From positions 1 through 32,056 of IMG/VR virus record IMGVR_UViG_3300005613_000264: DNA of 32,056 nt; one strand, 5' to 3'. This document shows positions 22,728-30,017 of the stretch, in pieces (the stretch's first letter is position 1; the number at the start of each line of letters is the position of its first letter). Origin of the DNA: a virus. The translations under genes were made by a program, and so were the position numbers. The notes beneath the pieces are model-generated. The model saw only the letters and a program-made list of their open reading frames with translations, did no database searches and had not been told where the DNA came from.

Positions 22728-23116
22728 TCCTATTAGCTCTCATAGGAAAGCCTGTTCCCTTTAAGTCGCCCAGAGTATATGGAACAGCTACCTTTAACCC
22801 AAACCACTTGGTAAAAAAAACCATTCAAGAAGATATACGGAAGAATTACGATGGAGATATTTTGGATTGTCCCGTCCGTGTTGACTATATTTTTACTTTT
22901 CCTATTCCTCAGAGTTTTTCTAAAAGAAAGGTAGAAGAAATTTTACATGGAACAAAATGGTATCCTAAGAGACCGGATACTTCAAATTTAGTTAAGTTCT
23001 ACGACGACTGTCTTATTGACACTATTCTTAAAGATGATTCACTGATCGTCAACTGTACGATAAAAAAACAGTATTCCACAAAACATTTGACAATCATAAA
23101 AATTGAAGCTTTGTGA
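22724..23116 (+). CDS. rusA: RusA-family Holliday junction resolvase
   Basis: A 130-residue RusA-type endonuclease, which cuts four-way junctions arising in recombination and before packaging. The N-terminus has GKPVPFKSPRV (PxxKxR-like, near residue 9); the catalytic acids fit RPDTSNLVKFYDDCL (Asp85, Asp94-95) and KDDSLI (Asp104-105). Length is normal. It is coupled to the HTH gene by ATGA overlap and complements the Erf/exonuclease genes on the other side of the divergent promoters. Confidence 0.9.
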   Translation: MILLALIGKPVPFKSPRVYGTATFNPNHLVKKTIQEDIRKNYDGDILDCPVRVDYIFTFPIPQSFSKRKVEEILHGTKWYPKRPDTSNLVKFYDDCLIDTILKDDSLIVNCTIKKQYSTKHLTIIKIEAL

Positions 23117-23182
23117 TTGAAAAATAAGTTTCCACTTTTCATCATAAAAATTGTTTTTTAACACTTAAATTATGAGGAAAAA

Positions 23183-23416
23183 ATGAGAAAGCAAGGTTAC
23201 AACGCTAGATTAGACGATTCACTAGGAGAGCGTAGAGGTAAAGAATCTGGAAAGAAGCAATCTTTTAAAGATAGAAGAGACGAATCGAAGGGAATGGAAA
23301 AATCCAGCGGGAAAAGAGCTTACTCAGCAGACAAAGGAATGGACGCGGCTGATCACCACAAAGCTATCAAGCATCATTTATCTGAATTGCATAAAATGGC
23401 TAAAAAGAAAAAGTAA
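23183..23416 (+). CDS. Small very basic protein
   Basis: A 77-residue Lys/Arg/His-rich protein (YNARLDDSLGERRGKESGKK; DHHKAIKHHLSELHKMAKKK) with GAGGAAAAA before the ATG. Composition suggests nucleic acid binding or a disordered virion protein. Short basic proteins starting with RKQGYNARLDDSLG occur in other environmental phages by my recall. Function unknown. Confidence 0.65.
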   Translation: MRKQGYNARLDDSLGERRGKESGKKQSFKDRRDESKGMEKSSGKRAYSADKGMDAADHHKAIKHHLSELHKMAKKKK

Positions 23417-23433
23417 ACAGAACGGGCTTCAAA

Positions 23434-23613
23434 ATGATTAGACTAACTATCAAGGTAAAAAATGATCACTGCTCCTTTACGGAACATTTTGAAGTCTCTT
23501 CTTTACTCTTAGATCCTAATGATGTTCATTTAAAAAGCATGATAGAGAAAACTATTGCAGGATTTAATCAGCCTGTAGATGAGGTTAAAGTCAAAACTAC
23601 GATGGATGTATGA
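23434..23613 (+). CDS. Small protein, unknown
   Basis: A 59-residue gene (IRLTIKVKNDHCSFTEHFEV; LKSMIEKTIAGFNQPVDEVK) with a mixed alpha/beta pattern, starting at ATG 23434, between two small basic genes. Ribosome site is weak (ACGGGCTTC region). The stop is two bases before the next start. Codon use matches the neighbours; no family recognised. Confidence 0.55.
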   Translation: MIRLTIKVKNDHCSFTEHFEVSSLLLDPNDVHLKSMIEKTIAGFNQPVDEVKVKTTMDV

Positions 23614-23614
23614 T

Positions 23615-23899
23615 ATGGCTAAAAAGGTTCAAATCGCTCAAGGGGTTAAAATAGCCCGGGGAAAAGAAGAACGAATGAAAGAAAGGGCTGGTGGGAGCAA
23701 CGTTGGAGAATATAAGCATGTAAGTAAATCTGACTTTGCTGGGCCATCAGGGGGAGCTCCACAGGGTTCTTATCCGATTAATACAGAGAAAAGAGCTAAA
23801 GCCGCTCTTGCGTATGCTCATAATGCTCCTAATCCTGAAGGAATAAGAAGAGCAGTGGCCAGGAAATATCCAACTCTAGGTAAAGATAACAAAAATTAA
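23615..23899 (+). CDS. Small protein with DUF6582-like C-terminus
   Basis: 94 residues from ATG 23615; a longer frame from 23579 would overlap the preceding gene and has no ribosome site. The N-terminus is basic (AKKVQIAQGVKIARGKEERM). The C-terminal YPINTEKRAKAALAYAHNAP then IRRAVARKYPTL resembles the DUF6582-type helical module in which residues of the phage or host are re-used as short adaptors. No function known. Last gene before the packaging promoter. Confidence 0.65.
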   Translation: MAKKVQIAQGVKIARGKEERMKERAGGSNVGEYKHVSKSDFAGPSGGAPQGSYPINTEKRAKAALAYAHNAPNPEGIRRAVARKYPTLGKDNKN

Positions 23900-23928
23900 T
23901 TGACCCCTATCTTGTTTATTCTTACACT
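23900..23928 (+). promoter_or_regulatory. Promoter for the packaging genes
   Basis: TTGACC (23900-23905) and TACACT (23923-23928) are 17 bases apart, with AAAGGTGAT and the small terminase start shortly after. It begins the rightward late unit. Confidence 0.7.
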
Positions 23929-23953
23929 GTAGAAAAAAGTTTAAAGGTGATAG

Positions 23954-24433
23954 ATGGGTCCAGGGGCACCATATAAATATTTAAGCGACAATGAGCTTCA
24001 TGAACTTGGAGAAGAACTTCTTAAATGGATGAAGGAAAATAAAAAGAATAAAGATGTAGCTCATTTATCTGCTTTTTATTCTGAATATAAAGATTTATGT
24101 AGAAGTGAATGGAAAGCTATTTGTCAAAGAAAACAATTCCTGCCATATTATGAAAAAGCTTTAGAGTGGATGGGTCAAAAAGTCCTAACAAATGACAAGA
24201 TGCCCCCCTCATATGGAAACCGATTTTTACAAATTTATTTTAAGGAAATTCGAGAGACTGAAAGAGAAGTAGCTAGAGAAAAGATCCAAGACGAGCTAGA
24301 GCTTAAAAAAGCGGATCAGCAACAAGTCTCAGACCAATTCGAGGAAATGCACGAAAAGGTTATGCAGAAACTCGATGGCCTTCAAGCATCTTCTGTACGT
24401 CACAAAAAAGACTCTCAACGATCAAAAGCATAG
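23954..24433 (+). CDS. terS: Terminase small subunit (probable)
   Basis: A 159-residue helical protein that reads like small terminases of environmental podoviruses: YLSDNELHELGEELLKWMKE, HLSAFYSEYKDLCRSEWKAI, RFLQIYFKEIRETEREVARE. It ends in a charged, probably oligomerising tail. TerS binds the packaging start site and regulates TerL. AAAGGTGATAG gives the start. It lies one accessory tract upstream of the large subunit. The last 74 bases overlap the antisense gene at 24360. Confidence 0.75.
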   Translation: MGPGAPYKYLSDNELHELGEELLKWMKENKKNKDVAHLSAFYSEYKDLCRSEWKAICQRKQFLPYYEKALEWMGQKVLTNDKMPPSYGNRFLQIYFKEIRETEREVAREKIQDELELKKADQQQVSDQFEEMHEKVMQKLDGLQASSVRHKKDSQRSKA

Positions 24434-24782
24434 AAAGGTGGTCTGCAACCGAAACCGTTTGATACTGCCCATGAGAAGGAAGAGACTCATAATCTTCAAT
24501 CATTAACTTAAGAGCATCTAACTTATCCTCTAAACTTATTAAAGGTTTTTTTTCTTCAATTTTTTCATTAGAAGTTAGGGGCTCTTTTTTATCCTGCACC
24601 TTTATTTCTACTTCGTTTCCTTCGTCATCGATTCTCACAAAGTTCCCCCAGTCTTTAGCCCCGCAATAGTTTTTGTTTCCTCCATGCACACATATTTCTT
24701 TGCATGGACATTCCACAAAGTCATCCATGCTTTTGCTTTCGATTATCTGGTTGCACTTTCTACATTTGGCTCTGTTTCTCAT
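24360..24782 (-). CDS. Cysteine-rich putative zinc-binding protein (DUF7695-like)
   Basis: A 140-residue protein on the opposite strand. The N-terminus MRNRAKCRKCNQIIESKSM followed by DFVECPCKEICVHGGN resembles the small family with CxxC, IIESK and CxC, plus VDGG-like turn (DUF7695 by recall), probably a zinc ribbon. Residues 70-140 add a charged linker and helices (LEDKLDALKLMIEDYESL). Its end overlaps the terS 3' end head-on by 74 bases. Function unknown; often seen as an accessory gene. Confidence 0.7.
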   Translation of the reverse strand: MRNRAKCRKCNQIIESKSMDDFVECPCKEICVHGGNKNYCGAKDWGNFVRIDDEGNEVEIKVQDKKEPLTSNEKIEEKKPLISLEDKLDALKLMIEDYESLPSHGQYQTVSVADHLSMLLIVESLFCDVQKMLEGHRVSA

Positions 24783-24846
24783 GCTTGATCAAAATCCTTT
24801 TCGTTTAATCTTAGCAGTGATAGGATGTTTAATAAAAGGAAAATGT

Positions 24847-24918
24847 GGATTAGTAGCTCAGTGGAAAAGCAGAGAGTCGTTAACACTCTAGTCGCAAGTT
24901 CGATTCTTGCTTAGTCCT
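24847..24918 (+). tRNA. tRNA-Asn-like gene with unusual anticodon arm
   Basis: GGATTAG (24847-24853) pairs with TTAGTCC (24911-24917) with two G-U pairs; D arm GCTC...AAGC is weak; the T arm GCAAG/CTTGC with loop TTCGATT is perfect. In standard spacing the loop is T-C-GTT-A-A, so Asn(GUU), but position 33 is C instead of T and the stem has an A-A mismatch. A register shifted by one gives a perfect stem AGAGT/ACTCT with UUA at 34-36, but then G at 33. No CCA is encoded. It may be a degenerate or specialised tRNA. Confidence 0.75.
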
Positions 24919-24937
24919 ATTTACTAAAGAATAAAAT

Positions 24938-25133
24938 ATGAAATTCTGGGAAGCAACAAAAGCTCTTGAAGAAGGAAAAATAATGAAACGATCAAATATT
25001 GAGAAAGTACAACAATTTTTGTATAAAATATAATTGTATGTGGAGGATGAATTCGGAGAAAAATCAACCACATGAGTGTTGGACTTCCCTTTTAGGTGAT
25101 ATATTCGCTAAAGGCTGGATTGTAGTGGAATAA
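24938..25133 (+). pseudogene. Broken Tad2/DUF2829-like gene
   Basis: ATG 24938 opens MKFWEATKALEEGKIMKRSN, the start typical of the DUF2829/Thoeris anti-defence Tad2-like family, but TAA at 25031 ends it after 31 residues. The frame resumes LYVEDEFGEK and then, after a one-base shift near the A5 run at 25060, continues CWTSLLGDIFAKGWIVVE to TAA at 25131, again the family-like end. The total of 196 bases is one over a multiple of three. Family call by recall of short motifs. Confidence 0.6.
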
Positions 25134-25134
25134 C

Positions 25135-25193
25135 ATCACGGTAGCGTCGGCTGCATCTCCGATCTGCCGTCGATGAGCGCAGCTTACCGTGAT
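25135..25193 (+). ncRNA. Compact branched RNA-like element before terL
   Basis: ATCACGGTA (25135-25143) pairs perfectly with TACCGTGAT (25185-25193). Inside, GTCGG/CCGAT (25146-25150 with 25159-25163) and CTGC/GCAG (25164-25167 with 25179-25182) can form two more stems, giving a three-way junction; GCTGC/GCAGC is an alternative. It is GC-rich in AT-rich surroundings, has no U-tract, and lies 31 bases before the terL start, which lacks a clear ribosome site. It could be an RNA regulator or a DNA packaging signal. Confidence 0.5.
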
Positions 25194-25224
25194 CATATCA
25201 ATTTTAACAAAGTTGTCAAGATAA

Positions 25225-26517
25225 ATGAGTGAAGATCCCTTTAGCCCTAAGCAAATAGATTTCCTCGTTAATGCAAATGCGAAATGGAACTTTGCTCACG
25301 GTGCAGTTCGTACGGGAAAAACTATCATCACGCTTTATAAGTTCATGCATGCAGTAGATAGATGTCCTGATTCCAGCATATGGATGATTGGGTATACGGC
25401 ATCCACTATATTTGATAACGCCATAAAATTGCTGTTTGATAATCCTATATTTGAAATCTATAAGCCCTTTTGCACCTGGCATAAGCTCGACAGAGTGTTA
25501 ACCTACAAAGACAAAAAAATACGTACTTGTGGGGCTGATAACTCAAGCTCTATAGGTCGTATTCAAGGACAGACGATGTCTCTTTTTTATGGGGATGAAA
25601 TGACTTTATTTACCGAGCCAATGATTCAGATGATTGATTCCCGTCTTTCTAATGAATGGTCTAGAGGATATGGGGCTATGAACCCTTCTCACCCCAACCA
25701 TATTATCAAAAAGTGGATTGATTTAGGAGAAGAGGGTGATGAGAACTATTATTCCCTTCACTTTGAAATAACGGACAATCCTTTTTTACCTAAAGACTAT
25801 ATCCAACGTCTAAAGAAAAGTTCTTCTGGTCTTTTTTATAAAAGGAATTACCTAGGACTTTGGGTATTAGCGGAAGGAGCTATTTTTGATTTCTTTGACG
25901 AAAGCATTCATGCAGTTGCACGGCCTCCTCGAGCAGCTGACTACTGGATAGCCTCGATTGACTACGGAACTAGTAACGCTTTTTGCTGTCTTCTTATCGG
26001 AGTAAGCACCGGGAAACACACTAAAACAGGAAAAAAGCTTTGGGTAGAAAAAGAGTATTACTGGGACTCCAGAAAAAAACACAGGCAAAAGCTAAATTCA
26101 GAATATGCGGATGATGTAGAAAAATTCTTACTCCCTTATGGGCCAAGAGCTATTTACATCGATCCCTCTGCAGCGGCTTTTAAGGCGGAACTACGTAAAA
26201 GAGGTTTACATACGGTTGACGCAAACAATGACGTTAGGAATGGGATTCAAATGATGACAAATGAAATGCATCAGGGAAGGCTCGTAGTTTGCCACGAATG
26301 TACAAACCTTATTCGAGAAATTCAAGGATATGTGTGGGACCCTAAGTCGGCAAAATTGGGGTATGACGAACCCTTAAAGCAAGACGATCACGCCTGCGAC
26401 GCTCTTAGATACGCAATAGCGACTCACAAAGCCCCATCCTATGAAAACGTTTACGACGATCCTGAAGAAGAGGTACACCGAAGCCATCGGCACCCAGGGG
26501 GAAGTAGGTGGATATAA
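25225..26517 (+). CDS. terL: Terminase large subunit
   Basis: A 430-residue packaging motor with both domains. ATPase: Walker A GAVRTGKT (26-33) and Walker B LFYGDE (120-125), followed by the coupling region. Nuclease: SIDYGT (Asp246), YIDPSA (Asp313) and QDDHACDALRYA (Asp387-388, Asp392), the three acidic sites of the RNase-H-like fold; PBSX-type arrangement. It cuts and pumps DNA into the prohead through the portal. The ATG has no convincing Shine-Dalgarno; a structured element precedes it. The C-terminus is His/Arg-rich. Confidence 0.95.
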   Translation: MSEDPFSPKQIDFLVNANAKWNFAHGAVRTGKTIITLYKFMHAVDRCPDSSIWMIGYTASTIFDNAIKLLFDNPIFEIYKPFCTWHKLDRVLTYKDKKIRTCGADNSSSIGRIQGQTMSLFYGDEMTLFTEPMIQMIDSRLSNEWSRGYGAMNPSHPNHIIKKWIDLGEEGDENYYSLHFEITDNPFLPKDYIQRLKKSSSGLFYKRNYLGLWVLAEGAIFDFFDESIHAVARPPRAADYWIASIDYGTSNAFCCLLIGVSTGKHTKTGKKLWVEKEYYWDSRKKHRQKLNSEYADDVEKFLLPYGPRAIYIDPSAAAFKAELRKRGLHTVDANNDVRNGIQMMTNEMHQGRLVVCHECTNLIREIQGYVWDPKSAKLGYDEPLKQDDHACDALRYAIATHKAPSYENVYDDPEEEVHRSHRHPGGSRWI

Positions 26518-26518
26518 A

Positions 26519-26899
26519 ATGACTGCTCCCCTTTCACTTAATGCTCAAGCCCGAGATTTACGAATTGATCTACGAGATTCATGTAACTGTTGCTGTTTTG
26601 GAAAACCAATAAACCCAGGTACTCCAGTTTACATCAATGATGATGGAATAGTCGTAAAGTTCGATATAAAAAAGGCAGTAGATGAAAGAAGGGCAATGAA
26701 AAAGTCTTTGTCTAATCTGGAAAGGCATATAGAAAGAATTTCTATTCAAATGCAAAAAGACAAGGAAGAAATGAAGCAAGAGATTGAAAGGAGAGTTGGT
26801 CTTGAGCTTAATTCAGATCCGCCTTCCCCAGTTACTCTTTCGTTAGCTTTTCGTATCAATGAAGCAATTAAAGATGTCTTTGGAACAAAGGACTCCTAA
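26519..26899 (+). CDS. Small protein with Cys cluster and coiled coil
   Basis: 126 residues from ATG 26519, two bases after the terL stop, with AGGTGGATATAAA as ribosome site; a longer frame from 26441 lies inside terL and is rejected. The N-terminus has RDSCNCCCFGKPINPGTPV (residues 21-39), possibly a metal-binding knot, then residues 50-95 are a charged coiled coil (LSNLERHIERISIQMQKDKE). Unknown role in the packaging operon. Confidence 0.65.
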   Translation: MTAPLSLNAQARDLRIDLRDSCNCCCFGKPINPGTPVYINDDGIVVKFDIKKAVDERRAMKKSLSNLERHIERISIQMQKDKEEMKQEIERRVGLELNSDPPSPVTLSLAFRINEAIKDVFGTKDS

Positions 26900-26901
26900 C
26901 C

Positions 26902-26982
26902 ATGAAAATATCCCCGTGCTGTAATAGCGCATGTATTGTTCTCGCTCTATTAAAAATAGCTGAATCAATAGGAGAAAAGTAA
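26902..26982 (+). CDS. Micro-protein, 26 aa
   Basis: A short frame, KISPCCNSACIVLALLKIAE then SIGEK, from ATG 26902 to TAA 26982, between two coupled genes; its last bases supply the GGAGAAAAG ribosome site of the next gene. Cys-rich start and a hydrophobic middle. It may simply be a leader carrying that site. Confidence 0.35.
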   Translation: MKISPCCNSACIVLALLKIAESIGEK

Positions 26983-27243
26983 ATGACCTGGGTTCCTATT
27001 TCACTAGAAAAGCCTCCCATATGTGAATACGTAGTATTTTATAAACCTTCTGTTGATCAAGACACGTATTATGAAAACTATGATTTTTTCATAGGGTTTA
27101 TAACGACAAATTCCGAGGCATACTTAAACACTTGGCAAGAGGGTTTTATTCCTTATCAAATTGATGAAGATTGTTATTGGTGTAAATTGCCTCAAGGCAC
27201 AGAGAAGAATGTATTAGATATTTCGACATTATTGAATTTTTAA
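26983..27243 (+). CDS. Small DUF551-like protein
   Basis: An 86-residue protein beginning MTWVPISLEKPPICEYVVFY and containing DEDCYWCKLPQG: the W-x-P-I opening and the late W-x-x-LP of the DUF551 family common in phages. Function unknown in that family. GGAGAAAAGTAA gives a strong start one base after the preceding stop. Confidence 0.6.
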   Translation: MTWVPISLEKPPICEYVVFYKPSVDQDTYYENYDFFIGFITTNSEAYLNTWQEGFIPYQIDEDCYWCKLPQGTEKNVLDISTLLNF

Positions 27244-27296
27244 CTTGTCGCAGATATAAATTTAAGATTCAATAACACGTTAACCAGGAGCCAAGC

Positions 27297-29378
27297 GTGT
27301 CCTTTTATTATCCACCTTGGAACAATGATCTGCAGCCGAATCAAGGGAATGTACGCCAATGGCTTGACAATTTGTACTCTAAATTTCAACCAATAGAGCA
27401 AGCCCGATGGAATCAGTCAAATATTGATACTCTTTTTTATGCTGGAAGTCAGACGTTTATTAATCGTTATTTTAATCTTAGTCCCTCATCTAATAACGCC
27501 AATTTCTATTTTAACTTGCTTCAGCAGCCCGTAAATATGGTTACAGGATACCAAAGACAGCACCGTAAGCAAATAAACTATATTCCCATTGGCGGAGCGG
27601 ACACAGAAACGACAGACCAATATAACAAGTTAATGACCGCTGTGTGCAATAAAGAGATGATTCACGAAACCTTTTCTAGGGCATGTGAGCAGGCTTGTGT
27701 TAACGGAATGGTATTGCTTCAGCCTTATCTTGACTATTCTTCTTCGGATCCAGCGCAAGGTGAATTAAAGCTAAAATTATGGGAATACAACAGCTTTCTG
27801 TGCGATCCTTATGCAAGAGAATTAGATTTTTCAGATTCAAACTTTATTTGGACTCAAGAGTATATTTCAAAAAAAGAAGCTGAATTTCGATTTCCTGAAA
27901 AAACTAAAACAATTTCCCCTATGTCGGGAAGTCCTCAACGTTACGGGTCATTTTATTTCCTGCCCGAAAATTACAATATGGCTCGTAACGACCTTATGGT
28001 CCTTTCTTATGTTTGGTACAAATGGAAAAGAAAAAAAAAGAAGCTCTATTCTCAATCTAAAAATATGTTTTTCGACTATTCCGAAAAAAACACTGATGTA
28101 GATGTTCTAGTTTACAATATTCCCGATCTAGAGGTGGTAGAAATAGAAGTTCCCACATGGAAGCTAGCAGTAGTTCTAAACGATCAGCTCATGTTTGAAG
28201 GAGATAATCCTCTAGGTGGCGACGATTGCCCGTTTGTTCCTGTTGTGTGGAATTACGAGCCCTATAATAACTACTACGATTTAAGAGTTAGAGGTCTTGT
28301 TCGAACGATGAGAGATAGCAATTATCTTCTTAATAGAAGAATAATTATAAACCATGACATTTCAGAAGCCACCATTAACGCAGGTTGGATGAGAAAGGTT
28401 GGAGCCGTTGCCAATGAAGACAACCTTAAAAAATCCGGGCAAGGTTGGGACATTATAATTAATGAAGGATATGAGATTTCCGACTGTCAAAAAATACAAC
28501 CTTCGGCAGTCCCTCAATCAGATATGGCGTTAGCTGACCAGCTACAATCTATGATATTTTCCACATCTGGAGTTAACTTAGAATCTTGGAGTGCAGAAAA
28601 CTCACCACAGGCTTCCTCTCTTACTGTTTTAATGAAACAAGCTGCTAACTTAATGGTGCTTCAAAAATATTATGATCAGTGGGATTTATCCCTCAAAACT
28701 TTAGGTGAAAGGTTGCTTAATATTGTTTTAAATAATTGGGACGCTTCTAAAGTGTCCCTAATAATTAATGAAGAACCCTCTCCGTTGTTTTATTCGGGTA
28801 TATTTAGCAAATATCAAACGGTAGTTGAAGAGGGAATTCTTACACCTACTCAGCAGTACCAAGAATATCAATCATGGCTTGAACTTAACCAACAGCTTGG
28901 TGGGGTAATTCCAGCAGAAAAACTGGCCGAAAAAGCTCCGATTCAGGGGAAAAAAGAGCTTATGGAGATCCTTCAAGCACAAAGAGAACAGCAAGCCGCC
29001 GCGGCCGCGGAACTACAAAATATTCAACATGCTAGCGAAGAAGCAAAACTCCGAGAACTACACTCTAAAGCTGCCGCTAATGTGGCCATGGCTAAAGAAA
29101 GGTATGGTAGATTTGAAAGCAACATTGGACTATTAGAAGAAAGAATCTCGGAAATAACTCGAAACCGTGCTCTTGCAACAAAAGATAAAATGGAAGCTTT
29201 AGAAAAGCTAATGGATATTATTTCTCGCTATGGAGAACTGGAAACCAAGCTTGCGGAGCAAGGGATAGAAAACTACGATTACAAACAAATGCAAAAAGAA
29301 AACTTTGAAAATAGGCAAGCGCACCAACAACAAGCCGCAGACGAATTTACTGCCAAGTTAATGCAAGGACAAAACTAA
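27297..29378 (+). CDS. Portal protein, P22-like
   Basis: A 693-residue portal starting at GTG 27297 after CAGGAG. Length and order fit P22-type portals. Seen: NMVTGYQRQHRKQINYIPIG (near 80), CNKEMIHETFSRACEQAC, YLLNRRIIINHDISEATI (near 341), SGVNLESWSAE and the long C-terminal helical barrel (residues 555-690) rich in Gln, Glu and Ala (QAQREQQAAAAAELQNIQHA). The dodecamer forms the DNA entry channel at one vertex and docks TerL and tail. The 53 bases before it hold no clear promoter. Confidence 0.88.
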   Translation: MSFYYPPWNNDLQPNQGNVRQWLDNLYSKFQPIEQARWNQSNIDTLFYAGSQTFINRYFNLSPSSNNANFYFNLLQQPVNMVTGYQRQHRKQINYIPIGGADTETTDQYNKLMTAVCNKEMIHETFSRACEQACVNGMVLLQPYLDYSSSDPAQGELKLKLWEYNSFLCDPYARELDFSDSNFIWTQEYISKKEAEFRFPEKTKTISPMSGSPQRYGSFYFLPENYNMARNDLMVLSYVWYKWKRKKKKLYSQSKNMFFDYSEKNTDVDVLVYNIPDLEVVEIEVPTWKLAVVLNDQLMFEGDNPLGGDDCPFVPVVWNYEPYNNYYDLRVRGLVRTMRDSNYLLNRRIIINHDISEATINAGWMRKVGAVANEDNLKKSGQGWDIIINEGYEISDCQKIQPSAVPQSDMALADQLQSMIFSTSGVNLESWSAENSPQASSLTVLMKQAANLMVLQKYYDQWDLSLKTLGERLLNIVLNNWDASKVSLIINEEPSPLFYSGIFSKYQTVVEEGILTPTQQYQEYQSWLELNQQLGGVIPAEKLAEKAPIQGKKELMEILQAQREQQAAAAAELQNIQHASEEAKLRELHSKAAANVAMAKERYGRFESNIGLLEERISEITRNRALATKDKMEALEKLMDIISRYGELETKLAEQGIENYDYKQMQKENFENRQAHQQQAADEFTAKLMQGQN

Positions 29379-29389
29379 TAAAAAGCCTA

Positions 29390-29417
29390 TTGAAAATGTT
29401 TTTTTAAAACGTATAAT
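29390..29417 (+). promoter_or_regulatory. Strong promoter after the portal gene
   Basis: TTGAAA (29390-29395) and a perfect TATAAT (29412-29417) are 16 bases apart, starting 12 bases after the portal stop. It would express the short 29446 gene and its neighbours at a high level. Confidence 0.8.
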
Positions 29418-29445
29418 AAAATCAAATCCTACATGGAGGTAAAAG

Positions 29446-29661
29446 ATGGCTAGACGCATTGATGACCACAGCTTTTGGGCTGGTAAAGGTGAAAAAGGCT
29501 CCGTATTCCCAGATGGAGTTCATTTAAAAGAAGAGAGAAGCGCAGAAGGTGCAGGGGACCTTAGAGACTATTATGATACATCAGAAAAGATTCGCGATTG
29601 TCAAGATATGGGCGAAAGAAAAGCTGTATCTCATAAACAAAAGTCCGGTTACAGATATTAA
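29446..29661 (+). CDS. Small conserved phage protein
   Basis: A 71-residue polar protein starting after GGAGGTAAAAG: RRIDDHSFWAGKGEKGSVFP, DGVHLKEERSAEGAG, and an end KQKSGYRY. Proteins with SFWAG, FP.GVH, EGAG and a GYRY end are common beside portal genes of environmental phages in my recall; no function known. Likely abundant, since it has the strongest promoter and ribosome site here, and so possibly a virion component. Confidence 0.7.
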   Translation: MARRIDDHSFWAGKGEKGSVFPDGVHLKEERSAEGAGDLRDYYDTSEKIRDCQDMGERKAVSHKQKSGYRY

Positions 29662-29664
29662 TGT

Positions 29665-29727
29665 ATAGTCCGCTTCTATTCCTAAGATAGAGCTGTTAAG
29701 TTGGTGCAAAAAACATCGGCGGACTAT
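29665..29727 (+). ncRNA. Branched RNA-like element between small genes
   Basis: ATAGTCCGC (29665-29673) pairs perfectly with GCGGACTAT (29719-29727), enclosing an inner stem TCTAT/ATAGA (29675-29679 with 29687-29691) and further bases. A short TTTT follows. It begins four bases after one stop codon and ends 17 bases before the next start. It may be a terminator with a branched loop or a processing/regulatory RNA element. Confidence 0.5.
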
Positions 29728-29744
29728 TTTACTCAAGGATGGTT

Positions 29745-30017
29745 ATGGAAAAAGGTTTTAAAAATCCAATTTCTCCTCGATTGAAAGAGCAGAAAAAAAA
29801 GTCTCCGTGGAATTTTGAATCTCCATGCTATGACGATCGTAACATGATCTCGGCAGGCGACAACTACGGGAAGGGTTTTAAAAATCCTGTCGGCACCTTT
29901 AAGGCTTCAAACGAAAATTCTCCTATCCCTAAGGGGAAAGTTGATACTATGAGAGTAGACAATATCCCTAAAGATAAGTTTGAAGTGTACAAGGACGATC
30001 AAGATGAAATCTATTAA
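29745..30017 (+). CDS. KNPVG-motif protein A
   Basis: 90 residues from ATG 29745, whose ribosome site is AAGGATGG; an ATG two codons earlier overlaps that site. The protein has GFKNPISPR at its start, then KKKSPWNFES and AGDNYGKGFKNPVGTFK. The block SPW ... YG.G.KNPVG returns in the next gene. It is basic and glycine-rich, probably disordered. It overlaps the next gene by 14 bases. Function unknown. Confidence 0.65.
   Translation: MEKGFKNPISPRLKEQKKKSPWNFESPCYDDRNMISAGDNYGKGFKNPVGTFKASNENSPIPKGKVDTMRVDNIPKDKFEVYKDDQDEIY

Noticed and set aside
24673-24891. Plus-strand frame of 72 codons ending in the tRNA
   Set aside because: It is antisense to the zinc-ribbon-like gene and runs into the tRNA gene.
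13345-25133. Alternative genetic code with UAA reassigned throughout
   Set aside because: Core genes are uninterrupted and many end at UAA; broken frames also need frameshifts or have UGA, so only local suppression remains a possibility.
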